64,000 nt of DNA from Thermohalobaculum sp050330995 (GTDB taxonomy: Bacteria > Pseudomonadota > Alphaproteobacteria > Rhodobacterales > Rhodobacteraceae): contig JBHJHI010000033.1 of the NCBI GenBank assembly GCA_050330995.1, positions 13,373 to 77,372 of the forward strand, written 5' to 3'. The translations under genes and the position numbers were made by a program. The notes beneath the pieces were generated by a model that saw only the letters and a list, made by a program, of their open reading frames with translations, searched no databases and was not told where the DNA came from. Below are positions 30,244 to 38,834 of this stretch, piece by piece (the first letter of the stretch is position 1; every line of letters begins with the position of its first letter).

Positions 30244-30613
30244 GCGCCCCCGCCCCCCTGATACCTGGCTCGCCCGTCCCGATTCGGGGCAGACCTTACG
30301 GAGGCTCCGCCGTCACGGCCAAGCGAAGTTTGGCGAAGCCCCGTCACCCGGCCCGCCTCGTCTCCCGCAGGGCACGATCCCGGACCGCGGCGTCGCCCGC
30401 TTGTGCCACGCGCGCGGCGACCGCATCATCGACGCAGGGACCCATCCCGGGCGATCGCGCCGCAGACGGAGCCGCCATGCCTGCAAGCCGCGCCGCCCTC
30501 GCCGGGGCGAGGCCGACGATCGCGCGCCCCGTCGCGCCCCCCCGAGCGCGCCTCTCTATCGTGCGCCCCCCCGGCGCGCGCGTGCCCATTGCGCGCCGCC
30601 TCAGGGCGCGGCG
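30244..30613. promoter_or_regulatory. 370-bp divergent intergenic region between the barrel gene and the CHASE2 cyclase
   Basis: No gene is supported here. The right part (30515-30613) holds a run of imperfect GCGCGCC / GCGCCCCCC blocks (for example at 30524, 30537 and 30562) leading into the cyclase start. Divergent promoters for the two transcription units are expected; no specific operator can be assigned. Confidence 0.4.
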
Positions 30614-32896
30614 ATGATCGCCCGCTTGCGTCTCGCCCCCGCGGGGCTCGCGCTCGGGGTGGTGCTCGCGATCGCGACGCTGCACGCCGTGCGGCCGGGC
30701 TTTTGGCGCGACGTCGAGGCCTGGATCTTCGACCGCTACCAGACGATCTCGCCGCGCCCGTTCGAGGAGGACGGGATCGTGCGCGTGGTCGACATCGACG
30801 AGGCCTCGCTCGCCCGGCTCGGACAATGGCCCTGGCCGCGCAGCTTCCTCGCTGCGATGATCGAGCGGCTGACCGACGCCGGCGTGGCCGTGATCGCCTT
30901 CGACATGGTGTTCGCCGAGGCCGACCGCACCTCGCCGCGCCACATCGTCGAGGTCTGGCAGCGCTACAACCAGCGCTTCCTGACGGCCACCGGCGCGGCC
31001 GAGGTCGCGGCCCTCGAGATGGCGCTGATCGACGACCTGCCCGACCACGACGCCATCCTGGCCGAGATCATCGGCGAGAGCCCGGTGGTGCTCGGGCGCT
31101 TCCTCTCAGGCGGGCTCGGGCGCGGCACGCCCGCGGTCAAGGGGGGCGTCTCGGTGCTCGGCTCGCCGGTCGACGGCGCGCTCGTGAGCTTCGAGGGGGT
31201 GGTCGAGAACCTGCCCGGCCTCGTCGAGCCGGCCTCGGGCCTCGGCTCGGTCAGCCTCGCGCCCTCGGGCGGCGAGACGGTGCGCCGCGTGCCGCTGATC
31301 GCGCGCGCCGGCGGCGTAATCGTGCCCGCGCTCTCGGTCGAGGCGCTGCGCGTGGCGCAGGGCGCGCGCGGCTACCTGGTGCAGGCGACCGACGCGGGCG
31401 GCGAGATCGACCTGAGGGACGGCGTCGGCGTCGCCTCGATGCGCGTGGGCGGCCTCGTGCTGCCGCTGGAGCCCGACGGCACCTTGCGCGTGCGCTTCGC
31501 GGGCGCCCGCCCCGAGCGGCGCATCCCCGCCTGGCAGGTGCTCGACGGGGCGGCGATGCCGCCCGCGCTCGCCGAGGAGGTGCGCGGGCGGATCATCCTG
31601 GTCGGCACCTCGGCGCCGGGCCTGCGCGATCTGGTGACGACGCCGCTGGAGCGCGACGTGCCCGGCGTCGAGGTCCACGCCGAGATCGTCGAGCAGGCGG
31701 TGGCGCAGACCTTCCTCGCCCGCCCCGACTGGGCGGTCGGGCGCGAACGCCTGGTGCTGCTCGCCGGCGGCGCGCTGGTGGTGGTGCTGATCGGCGCGGG
31801 GCTGCCGGTGCTCGCGATCGGCGCTATGGCGCTCGGCGCGGCGGGCGCGCTGGGGGGCGGGTGGTACGCCTTCGAGGCGCACGGGCTCCTGCTCAGCCCG
31901 GTCGGCCCGACGATCGGCCCCGCCGGCGCGCTGCTGGTCGGACTGTCGCTGAACTTCTTCCTCGCCGAACGCTCGCGCCGCGAGATCACCGGGCAGTTCC
32001 AGCACTTCGTGGCGCCCGAGGTGATCGAGGAGATCGTCGCCGACCCCGAGCGCTACCTGAAGCCCGGCGGCGAGAGCCGCGAGCTGGCGGTGATGTTCGT
32101 CGACATGCGCGGCTTCTCGACCAAGACCGAGGACATGACGCCCGAGGAGGTCATCAGCTTCGTCAACGAGCTGCTGACGCCGCTGACGGACGTCGTCCTC
32201 GAGAACGAGGGCACGGTCGACAAGTACATGGGCGACGCGGTCATGGCGTTCTGGAACGCGCCGAAGTTCGTGGACGACATGGACGCGAAGGCGGTGGCGA
32301 CCGCGCTCCGGCTGCTCGACGCGGCCGAGGCGATCTCGGCCGACAACCTCGCCGCGGGCAGACCGGACGTCCGCGTGGCCATCGGGATCAACACCGGGCC
32401 CTGCTCCGTCGGCAACATGGGCTCGACGCGGCGGCTGTCCTATTCCTGCGTGGGCGATCCGGTGAACCTCGCCTCGCGCCTCGAAGGACAGACGCGGCGC
32501 TACGTCGTCGACGTGCTGGTCGGCGAGACCACCGCCGCGCGCGTGATCGGGAGCGGGGGGGCCGGGGGCGGCTTCGCGCTGCTAGCGCTCGACCGCCTCA
32601 AGGTCAAGGGCCGCGCGCGTCCCGAGGAGGTCTACACCGTCGCGGGCGAGGCCGCGCTCGTCGGGACGCCCGCCTTCGAGGCCGTGGCCGCGACGCTCGG
32701 CGAGGCGCGCGCGCTCTACGCGGCGCGCGACTGGGACGGCGCCGAGGCCGCCTTCGGGCGCCTCGCCCGCCTCGGCGGGGTCGGGCGCTTCGACCCGGCC
32801 GGGACGGTGGCCGAGTATCGCGCGCGGATCGCGCGCTGGCGCGAGCGGCCGCCGCCGCCCGACTGGGACGGCGCCTTTGAGGCCCTCTCGAAATAG
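30614..32896 (+). CDS. CHASE2-domain class III adenylate cyclase (760 aa)
   Basis: An N-terminal helix (LALGVVLAIATLHAV) leads into an extracytoplasmic CHASE2 sensor (IVRVVDIDEASLARLGQWPWPR, VIAFDMVFAEADR, RIILVGTSAPGLRD), followed by three helices and a cytoplasmic class III cyclase domain from about residue 485. Catalytic residues are complete: metal ligands Asp497 (FVDMRGF) and Asp541 (KYMGDAV), Lys537 and Ser611 in the adenine-contact positions (Thr is the usual partner in CHASE2 cyclases), Asn618 and Arg622 (VNLASR). It should convert ATP to cAMP in response to an envelope signal. ATG at 30614. It leads a plus-strand group with the degenerate ABC gene and the cNMP-binding gene. Confidence 0.93.
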   Translation: MIARLRLAPAGLALGVVLAIATLHAVRPGFWRDVEAWIFDRYQTISPRPFEEDGIVRVVDIDEASLARLGQWPWPRSFLAAMIERLTDAGVAVIAFDMVFAEADRTSPRHIVEVWQRYNQRFLTATGAAEVAALEMALIDDLPDHDAILAEIIGESPVVLGRFLSGGLGRGTPAVKGGVSVLGSPVDGALVSFEGVVENLPGLVEPASGLGSVSLAPSGGETVRRVPLIARAGGVIVPALSVEALRVAQGARGYLVQATDAGGEIDLRDGVGVASMRVGGLVLPLEPDGTLRVRFAGARPERRIPAWQVLDGAAMPPALAEEVRGRIILVGTSAPGLRDLVTTPLERDVPGVEVHAEIVEQAVAQTFLARPDWAVGRERLVLLAGGALVVVLIGAGLPVLAIGAMALGAAGALGGGWYAFEAHGLLLSPVGPTIGPAGALLVGLSLNFFLAERSRREITGQFQHFVAPEVIEEIVADPERYLKPGGESRELAVMFVDMRGFSTKTEDMTPEEVISFVNELLTPLTDVVLENEGTVDKYMGDAVMAFWNAPKFVDDMDAKAVATALRLLDAAEAISADNLAAGRPDVRVAIGINTGPCSVGNMGSTRRLSYSCVGDPVNLASRLEGQTRRYVVDVLVGETTAARVIGSGGAGGGFALLALDRLKVKGRARPEEVYTVAGEAALVGTPAFEAVAATLGEARALYAARDWDGAEAAFGRLARLGGVGRFDPAGTVAEYRARIARWRERPPPPDWDGAFEALSK

Positions 32897-33026
32897 ACCG
32901 CCCGCGTCCCGCGCACGGGCGCCGCGCCCGGCACGGTGTCCCGGACGCGTCTCCCTTGCCTCGCCCGGCATCGGACGGCGATGATCCGTCCCCCCGAGAC
33001 CCGACGCGCGCCCGACGGGAGAGGAC

Positions 33027-35564
33027 ATGCCGCGCTCCCTGCTCGCCTTCGTCTGGACGCACTCGAAGGTCCAGCAGCTCTGGCTGCTGTTCCTGACCTT
33101 CGCTTCCTTTCCCTTCGTCTACCTCTCGCTGGAGGTGCCGAAGATCATCGTCAACGAGGCGATCCAGGGCCGCGGCTTCCCCTACGAGGTCGCGGGCGTC
33201 GAGATCGCGCAGGTCCCGTTCCTCGTCCTGCTCTGCGCGCTGTTCCTGGCGCTCGTGGTGCTGATCAACGGCTTCAAGTGGCTCCTGAACGTCGGCATCG
33301 GCATGGCCGGCGAGCGGCTTCTGCGCCGGCTGCGCTTCGCGCTGTTCGAGCGCACGCTGCGCTTCCCGCCGGCGAGGCTGCGCGCGCAGCGCCCCGGCGA
33401 GACGGTGCAGGCGATCATGGGCGAGATCGAGCCGCTCGGCGGCTTCTTCGGCGAGGTGATCGCGACGCCGGTGTTCCAGGGCGGACTGCTCGCGGTCTAC
33501 GTCGTCTTCATCTTCGTCCAGGACCTCTGGCTCGGCCTCGCCGCCGTCTCTCTCTACCCGGTGCAGGCCTGGCTGATCCCGGTACTGCAGAGGGAGGTGG
33601 TTCGGCTTAACAGAGCCCGCGCGAGCGTCGCGCGCACGCTCGCCGACCGCATCGGCGAGGGGGTGGCGGCCACGCCCGACATCCGCACCCACGCCACCGC
33701 GCGCTGGCACCTCGCCCAGGTCGCCGAGCGGCTCGGCGCCATCACCGAGATCCGCCTCGCGCTCTTCAAGCGCAAGTTCACGATCAAGCTGATCAACAAC
33801 TTCCTGAATCAGCTCACCCCGTTCTTCTTCTACCTGATCGGCGGCTACCTGGGCATCGAGGGCCGGCTCGACTTCGGCGCGCTGGTGGCGGTGCTCGCGG
33901 CCTACAAGGACCTGGCCGGGCCGTGGAAGGCGGTGCTCGCCTTCGTGCAGCGCTGGAGCGACTTCTCCAGCCGCTACGCGAACGTGGTCGAGAGCGTCGA
34001 GGTCGACGGGCTGATGGCGCCCGAACGGCTCTACGGCACGGGCGGGCCCCCGCTCTCCGGGGCGCTCGTCTTCACGTGCGTCGAGACGGGCACGCCGGCG
34101 GGCGCGGACGCGCTCCGGGTGCGCGACCTGCGCCTCGCGCCCGGCGAGACGGTCGCGCTCACGGGCGGGCCGTCCGGCGCGCGCGACGCCTTTCTGCGCC
34201 TCGCTGCCGGGCTCGAGCCGCCCGAGGCGGGCGAGATCGCGATCGGCGGACAGCCCCTCGCCGAGGCGAGCCTGGAGCGCATCGGCGCCTCGATCGTCTA
34301 CGCCGGCGCGCAGCCCGCGGTGCTGCGCGCCTCGCTGCGCGAGAACGCGCTCTACGGCCTGCTCCGCCGCCCCCCGCCGCCGCGCGCGGATCACGCCTTC
34401 CTGGTGCGCGAGGCGGCGCTGACCGGCAACCCCGCCTTCGATCCCGACGGCGACTGGGTCGATCTCGACCGGGCGGGCGTCGCCGACACCGACGCGCTGG
34501 AGCGGCGGCTGATCGCGCTGGCCGACGGGGTCGGGCTCGCGGGCACGCTCTACTCGGTCGCGCTCGGGCGGCGGCTGCCGGCCGCGCAGGCCGAGCGCTG
34601 GGGGGCGGCCCTGCTCGACCTGCGCGAGCGGATGGCGACGCGGCGCGCGGCGCTCGACGACGTGATCGAGCCCTGGTCGCGCGAGCGCTACAACGAGAAC
34701 GGCTCGCTCCTGGCCAACCTGCTGTTCGCGCTGCCCGCCGCGCCCGGGGCCGCCGCCGATCCGCTGGCCGAGCCGCGGGTGCGCCGCGTGCTCGCGCGCT
34801 CGGGCGGGCTCGCGCTCCTGGGCGAGGTCGGCTGGGATATCGCCCTCGAACTCGCCGCCCTCGCCGACGCCCTCGCGCCGGGCTCGGCGCTGTTCGACCG
34901 CCTCGCCTTCTCGCAGAGCGACGTCGCCGACGCCGCGGCCATCGTCGGGCGCGTCGGCGAGCGCGGGCACGGGGGGCTGAGACGCGCCGAGCACGACCGC
35001 CTCGCGGGCCTCGCCGCGCGCTTCGTCGTGGTGCGCGACCGGCTCGACGTGCTGGACGAGGCGCGCCGCGAGCGCGTGCTCTCGGCGCGCGGGAAGGCGC
35101 TGGCCCTCGTCGACGACGATCCCGCCCTCATCGCCCTCGACGCGACGCGCTACCAGCCGGCGCGCTCGGTGGCCGAGAACGTGCTCGGCGCGCAGCGCCG
35201 CCTCGACCGCCGCTCGGAGTGGCCGCACCTCGACGCCGCGCTGGACGCGGGCGTGCGCGAGGCCGGTCTGCGCGAGGACCTCCTGCGCATCGGCCTCGCC
35301 GCCCCCGCGACCGAGGCGGGGCTGTCGGCGCAGGCGACGCGCCGGCTCGGGCTCCTGCGCGCGCTGATCAAGCGCCCGGCCCTGGTCGTGCTCGACGGCG
35401 TGGCCGACGGCGAGAGCGAGACCGACCGAAACCTGCGCGCGCTGATCCGCGCCGAGCTGCCGCAGGCGGTGATCCTCTACGCCGCCCAGCCCTCCGGCGC
35501 CGCCGCCGACGCCGACCGGACCGTCGCGCTCGACCCGAGCGGCGCGCTGGAGGCGGCGGCGTGA
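33027..35564 (+). CDS. ABC-exporter-like protein with degenerate, split nucleotide-binding domain (845 aa)
   Basis: Residues 15-330 form a type I exporter transmembrane region (LWLLFLTFASFPFVYLSL, FLVLLCALFLALVVLI, TPVFQGGLLAVYVVFIFV, TPFFFYLIGGYLG). From about 360 an NBD begins, but Walker A is GGPSGARDAF (residues 380-389), lacking the GKS/T residues. A Q-loop-like AQPAVLRASLRENALYG follows near 428-443. Then come about 315 inserted residues, with two internal RYN/RYQ...S..N(L/V)L blocks. The C-terminal part resumes at about 765: GLSAQATRRLGLLRALIKRP replaces LSGGQ..R, and ALVVLDGVAD lacks the Walker B glutamate. ATP hydrolysis is therefore unlikely. ATG at 33027 with a GGGAGAGGAC ribosome binding site. 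Confidence 0.75.
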   Translation: MPRSLLAFVWTHSKVQQLWLLFLTFASFPFVYLSLEVPKIIVNEAIQGRGFPYEVAGVEIAQVPFLVLLCALFLALVVLINGFKWLLNVGIGMAGERLLRRLRFALFERTLRFPPARLRAQRPGETVQAIMGEIEPLGGFFGEVIATPVFQGGLLAVYVVFIFVQDLWLGLAAVSLYPVQAWLIPVLQREVVRLNRARASVARTLADRIGEGVAATPDIRTHATARWHLAQVAERLGAITEIRLALFKRKFTIKLINNFLNQLTPFFFYLIGGYLGIEGRLDFGALVAVLAAYKDLAGPWKAVLAFVQRWSDFSSRYANVVESVEVDGLMAPERLYGTGGPPLSGALVFTCVETGTPAGADALRVRDLRLAPGETVALTGGPSGARDAFLRLAAGLEPPEAGEIAIGGQPLAEASLERIGASIVYAGAQPAVLRASLRENALYGLLRRPPPPRADHAFLVREAALTGNPAFDPDGDWVDLDRAGVADTDALERRLIALADGVGLAGTLYSVALGRRLPAAQAERWGAALLDLRERMATRRAALDDVIEPWSRERYNENGSLLANLLFALPAAPGAAADPLAEPRVRRVLARSGGLALLGEVGWDIALELAALADALAPGSALFDRLAFSQSDVADAAAIVGRVGERGHGGLRRAEHDRLAGLAARFVVVRDRLDVLDEARRERVLSARGKALALVDDDPALIALDATRYQPARSVAENVLGAQRRLDRRSEWPHLDAALDAGVREAGLREDLLRIGLAAPATEAGLSAQATRRLGLLRALIKRPALVVLDGVADGESETDRNLRALIRAELPQAVILYAAQPSGAAADADRTVALDPSGALEAAA

Positions 35565-35951
35565 GCGCGCCGCCGTCCCGTCTGGTGGTTCGACCGGAAC
35601 GGTTCGGGCCGCTAGGCTTTCTACGGCGGATCGGCTCCCCGACGTCCCGGACGGCGCCGCCTTGCGCCGGAGCGGCCCGGCCGGAGACGCGAGCGTCTCG
35701 GTCGGACCACCGGCGACGCGGCGCCCCGCCGGGAGCGAGAGACTAAAGGGGATGCAGCCCCGGTTTCGCGTCGCGTCGTCGGAAAATGGAGTCCTTCCGG
35801 GAACTCGTGCCGGCACGCGCGCCGCGCCGCGACGTCCGGAAGGCTCCTCGACGGATGGTCCCGAAGCGTGCGTCGCGGCCGGCCACCCTCACGCGGTGCC
35901 CCGGCCATGGTGCGAGACGACGCCGACCCGCGATCGACAGGGAATGAGCCG
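35565..35951. other. 387-bp intergenic region, no gene supported
   Basis: Frames across this stretch are Arg/Pro-rich and show no start with a ribosome binding site. A short, slightly A/T-richer segment at about 35745-35800 could contain a promoter for the downstream cNMP-binding gene. I see no strong hairpin. Confidence 0.4.
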
Positions 35952-36383
35952 ATGAGCCTCGCCAGGACGCTCGACGTGATGCGGCGGATGCCGCTGTTCC
36001 AGAGCCTCGACGACCGCCGGCTGCGCGTGCTCGCCATGACCGGCGAGGCGCTGACGCTGCGGGCCGGCGAGCGGCTGTGGGAGCGCGGCGACGAGGGCGA
36101 CTCGGCGGTGATCGTGATCGAAGGCGCGGTCGACATCCTGATGCCGGGCGAGGACGGCGAGCAGGCCATCGCCCAGCTCGGCGCCGGTGAGGTGATCGGC
36201 GAGATGGCGGTGCTGACCGGCAACCCGCGCTCGACCGCCGTCGCCGCGCGCACCGACCTGCGCGTGCTGCGCCTCGACGGGGACACGCTGATCGGGCTCC
36301 TGCGCGAATACCCCGAGCTGTCGCTCTCGGTCATCAAGGTGCTCGCCGACCGCCTGGAGGCGACCAACGCCAAGGTGGTCTGA
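35952..36383 (+). CDS. stand-alone cyclic-nucleotide-binding domain protein (143 aa)
   Basis: The whole protein is one cNMP-binding beta-barrel plus flanking helices. Key blocks are MPLFQSLDDRRLRVLAM, GERLWERGDEGDSAVIVIEGAVDIL and the phosphate-binding cassette GEVIGEMAVLTGNPRSTAV, which keeps the Glu and Arg that contact the cyclic phosphate and ribose. There is no helix-turn-helix, so it is not a Crp/Fnr transcription factor, and no membrane segment. It probably acts as a cAMP-responsive regulatory subunit for a partner, plausibly the ABC-like protein upstream. ATG at 35952 preceded by GGGA. Confidence 0.88.
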   Translation: MSLARTLDVMRRMPLFQSLDDRRLRVLAMTGEALTLRAGERLWERGDEGDSAVIVIEGAVDILMPGEDGEQAIAQLGAGEVIGEMAVLTGNPRSTAVAARTDLRVLRLDGDTLIGLLREYPELSLSVIKVLADRLEATNAKVV

Positions 36384-36409
36384 GGCTCCGGCGACGGCCC
36401 CGCGGCGCC

Positions 36410-37393
36410 TCAGCCCCGCTCGGACGCCCCCTCCGACAGGCAGCCCGCCATCGCCTCGGCCATCGCGCTCAGCACCGCCTCGTAGAGCCCCGGCCCCGGC
36501 GTCTCGTCCGCGCCGATCGGGTCGAGCATGATCACCCGCGTCCCGGTCCCCTCGGCGACGGTCTCGGCCAGCGCGCGGTCGCCCTGCGGCTCGACGAACA
36601 GGCAGGTGGCGCCCGCGGCCTCCAGCCGCTCGCGCATCGCCGCGACGCGGGCCGGGCCGGCCTCGACCCCCTCGCTCGGCGTGGTCGCGCCGACCGCGCG
36701 CAGGCCGTAGCCGTGCTCCAGGTAGTGGAAGGCGTCGTGCATCACCGCGAAGGGCACGCCCGCCACCGGCGCGAGACGGGCGTCGAGCCGCGCGTCGAGC
36801 CGGGCGAGGGCGTCGCGGGCCGCGGCGGCGTTGTCGCGGTAGAGCGCGGCGTTCTCCGGATCGGCCTCGGCCAGACGCGCGGCGATGGTCGAGAGCCAGA
36901 CCCGCGCGTTCGCCGGCGCGAGCCAAGCGTGCGGGTCGGCGGTCGCGGCGCCCGTGTCCTCGTGGTCGCCGCCGTGTCCTCCGCCGTGTCCGTGTCCGCC
37001 GTCCATGTGCGCGGCCATCATCGCGTCGTCGCGCCGGTGCAGCCGCATCGCGCCGGGCACGGCGATCAGGTCGACCACCGCCGCCTCGGGCGCCAGCGTC
37101 GCCGTCGCCTCGGCGAGCCAAGGCGCGAGGCCGGGCGTGACGCGGAACACGATCTCGGCCGAGGCGAGCGCCCGTGCGGTCGAGGGACGCAACGCCCCGT
37201 GGTGCGGCGAGCGCGAGGGCGCGATCAGCAGCGTCGGCTCGCCCGCTCCCTCCATGCCCGTCGCCACCAGCGAATGCACCGGCGCGATGTCGGCGGCGAC
37301 CTCGGGCGGCTCGGCCATCGCCGCCGTCCCCGCCGCGACGGCCCCCGTCAGAACACCCCCCGCCAGCGCCGCGATCGTGAGCCTCGCCCGCAT
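36410..37393 (-). CDS. znuA: zinc ABC transporter substrate-binding protein
   Basis: 327 residues with a signal peptide (MRARLTIAALAGGVLTGAVAAG...AMA). It has the cluster A-I metal-binding features of ZnuA: IAPVHSLVATGM, SPHHGALRPS, a His-rich loop (HMDGGHGHGGGHGGDH) and DPHAWLAP, then MHDAFHYLEHGYGL and VEPQ. It captures zinc in the periplasm. ATG at 37393 follows GGGGAGGG. It is divergent from zur-znuC-znuB across an 84-bp gap with an inverted repeat that suits Zur control. Confidence 0.95.
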   Translation of the reverse strand: MRARLTIAALAGGVLTGAVAAGTAAMAEPPEVAADIAPVHSLVATGMEGAGEPTLLIAPSRSPHHGALRPSTARALASAEIVFRVTPGLAPWLAEATATLAPEAAVVDLIAVPGAMRLHRRDDAMMAAHMDGGHGHGGGHGGDHEDTGAATADPHAWLAPANARVWLSTIAARLAEADPENAALYRDNAAAARDALARLDARLDARLAPVAGVPFAVMHDAFHYLEHGYGLRAVGATTPSEGVEAGPARVAAMRERLEAAGATCLFVEPQGDRALAETVAEGTGTRVIMLDPIGADETPGPGLYEAVLSAMAEAMAGCLSEGASERG

Positions 37394-37438
37394 GAGCCGC
37401 CCTCCCCGTCTTGTTCCCGTGCGCTCCGGCCGATAGGC

Positions 37439-37451
37439 GTTACACTGTAAC
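37439..37451. promoter_or_regulatory. putative Zur operator between znuA and zur
   Basis: GTTAC-ACT-GTAAC is a perfect inverted repeat with a 3-bp spacer, in the 84-bp gap between the divergent znuA and zur starts and surrounded by far more G/C-rich DNA. Zur boxes of alphaproteobacteria are AT-richer inverted repeats of this kind. It should let zinc-bound Zur repress both transcription units. Confidence 0.75.
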
Positions 37452-37477
37452 AGCGCAACCCCCTCCCGGAGCGGCCC

Positions 37478-37987
37478 ATGAGCGACACGCCCCCGCCGGA
37501 CCCCGGGCCGGACCCCGACCCGGCGCGCCACGACCACCGCGACTGCGTCGCGCGCGCCCATGCGGCGCTCGACGCGGCCGAGACCGGCCTGCGTCCGAGC
37601 CCGGCGCGCCGCGAGGTCCTCGCGATCCTGCTGGAGAGCCACCGCGCGCTCGGCGCCTACGACATCCTGCGCCGGCTCGACGGGGCGGGGCGCTCCGCCC
37701 AGCCGCCCGTCGCCTACCGAGCCCTCGCCTTCCTCCAGGCGCACGGGCTCGTCCACCGGGTGGAGCGGCTGAACGCCTACGTCGCCTGCCCCCGCCCGAC
37801 GGGCGCCGAGAGCCACGACGCGACGCTGCTCGTCTGCCGCGACTGCCGTCTCGTGGTCGAGACGCCCGGCCGCCCCGCCGCCGCGGCTCTCGCCGAGGCG
37901 GCCGCGGCGGCAGGCTTCGGTGTCGAGGCGACCACGATCGAGGCGGTCGGGCTCTGCCGCGACTGCTCCGAGCGCGAGGGCGCGTGA
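37478..37987 (+). CDS. zur: zinc uptake regulator, Fur family
   Basis: 169 residues. A Fur-family winged helix (LRPSPARREVLAILLESHRALGAYDILRRL, PPVAYRALAFLQAHGLVHRVERLNAYVAC) is followed by a dimerisation region with CRDCRLVV and CRDC, the cysteine pairs of the structural zinc site. The location beside znuABC identifies it as Zur rather than Fur. ATG at 37478; its stop TGA overlaps the znuC ATG by one base. It is presumably autoregulated through the upstream inverted repeat. Confidence 0.92.
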   Translation: MSDTPPPDPGPDPDPARHDHRDCVARAHAALDAAETGLRPSPARREVLAILLESHRALGAYDILRRLDGAGRSAQPPVAYRALAFLQAHGLVHRVERLNAYVACPRPTGAESHDATLLVCRDCRLVVETPGRPAAAALAEAAAAAGFGVEATTIEAVGLCRDCSEREGA

Positions 37988-38787
37988 TGATCCCGACACG
38001 CAAGCCGCGCGGCACGCCGGCGTCGTCGGCCGGCTCCGAGGCGCGCGCGACCCCGGCGTCGCTGATCGCGGCCGAGGGGCTGTCGGTCGATCTGGGCGGG
38101 CGGCGGGTGCTCGACCGGAGCGACCTCGCCGTCGCCGCGGGCGAGATCGTCACGCTCGTCGGCCCGAACGGCTCGGGCAAGTCGACCCTCCTGCGCGCGA
38201 TGATCGGCGCGCTCGCGCCCTCGGCGGGGCGGATCGCGCGGGCGGAGGGGCTCACCATCGGCTACGTGCCCCAGCGCCTCGCGCTCGACGGGGCGCTGCC
38301 GATCACGGTCGGCCGCTTCCTCGCCCTGCCGCGCCGGCGGCTCCGGCGCGGGACGGTCGAGGCCGCGCTCGCCGAGGCGGGCGTGCCGGGGCTCGCCGGG
38401 CGCTCGATGGCCGCGCTCTCTGGCGGGCAGCTCCAGCGGGTGCTGCTCGCGCGCGCGCTGGTCGGCCGGCCGGATCTGCTGATGCTCGACGAGCCGACGC
38501 AGGGGCTCGACCAGCCCGGCGAGGCCGCGTTCTACGAGCGCCTCGCCCGGGTCCGCGCCGAGCGCGGCTGCGCGGTGCTGCTCGTCAGTCACGACCTGCA
38601 CGTGGTCATGGCCGCCTCGGACCGGGTGGTCTGCCTCAACGGCCACGTCTGCTGCGAGGGGACGCCCGCCACCGTCTCCTCGGCGCCGGCCTACCGCGCG
38701 CTGTTCGGCGCGCACACCCGCGGCGCGCTCGCGCTCTACGCCCACGAGCACGACCACCACCACGACGCGCCGCACGACGCGGCCTGA
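37987..38787 (+). CDS. znuC: zinc ABC transporter ATP-binding protein
   Basis: 266 residues with Walker A GPNGSGKST, the PQ-containing GYVPQRLALD, signature LSGGQLQR, Walker B LLMLDEPTQGLD and H-loop VSHDLHVV. The tail is His-rich (HEHDHHHDAPH), common in ZnuC proteins and probably zinc-binding. It powers zinc import. It overlaps zur by one base (TGATG), so translation is coupled; GTG at 37984 is an alternative start. znuB follows after 47 bp. Confidence 0.95.
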   Translation: MIPTRKPRGTPASSAGSEARATPASLIAAEGLSVDLGGRRVLDRSDLAVAAGEIVTLVGPNGSGKSTLLRAMIGALAPSAGRIARAEGLTIGYVPQRLALDGALPITVGRFLALPRRRLRRGTVEAALAEAGVPGLAGRSMAALSGGQLQRVLLARALVGRPDLLMLDEPTQGLDQPGEAAFYERLARVRAERGCAVLLVSHDLHVVMAASDRVVCLNGHVCCEGTPATVSSAPAYRALFGAHTRGALALYAHEHDHHHDAPHDAA

Positions 38788-38834
38788 GGGGGTCGCGCCC
38801 CGGCGCGCGTCCCGATCGGAGACCCCGAGACCCG

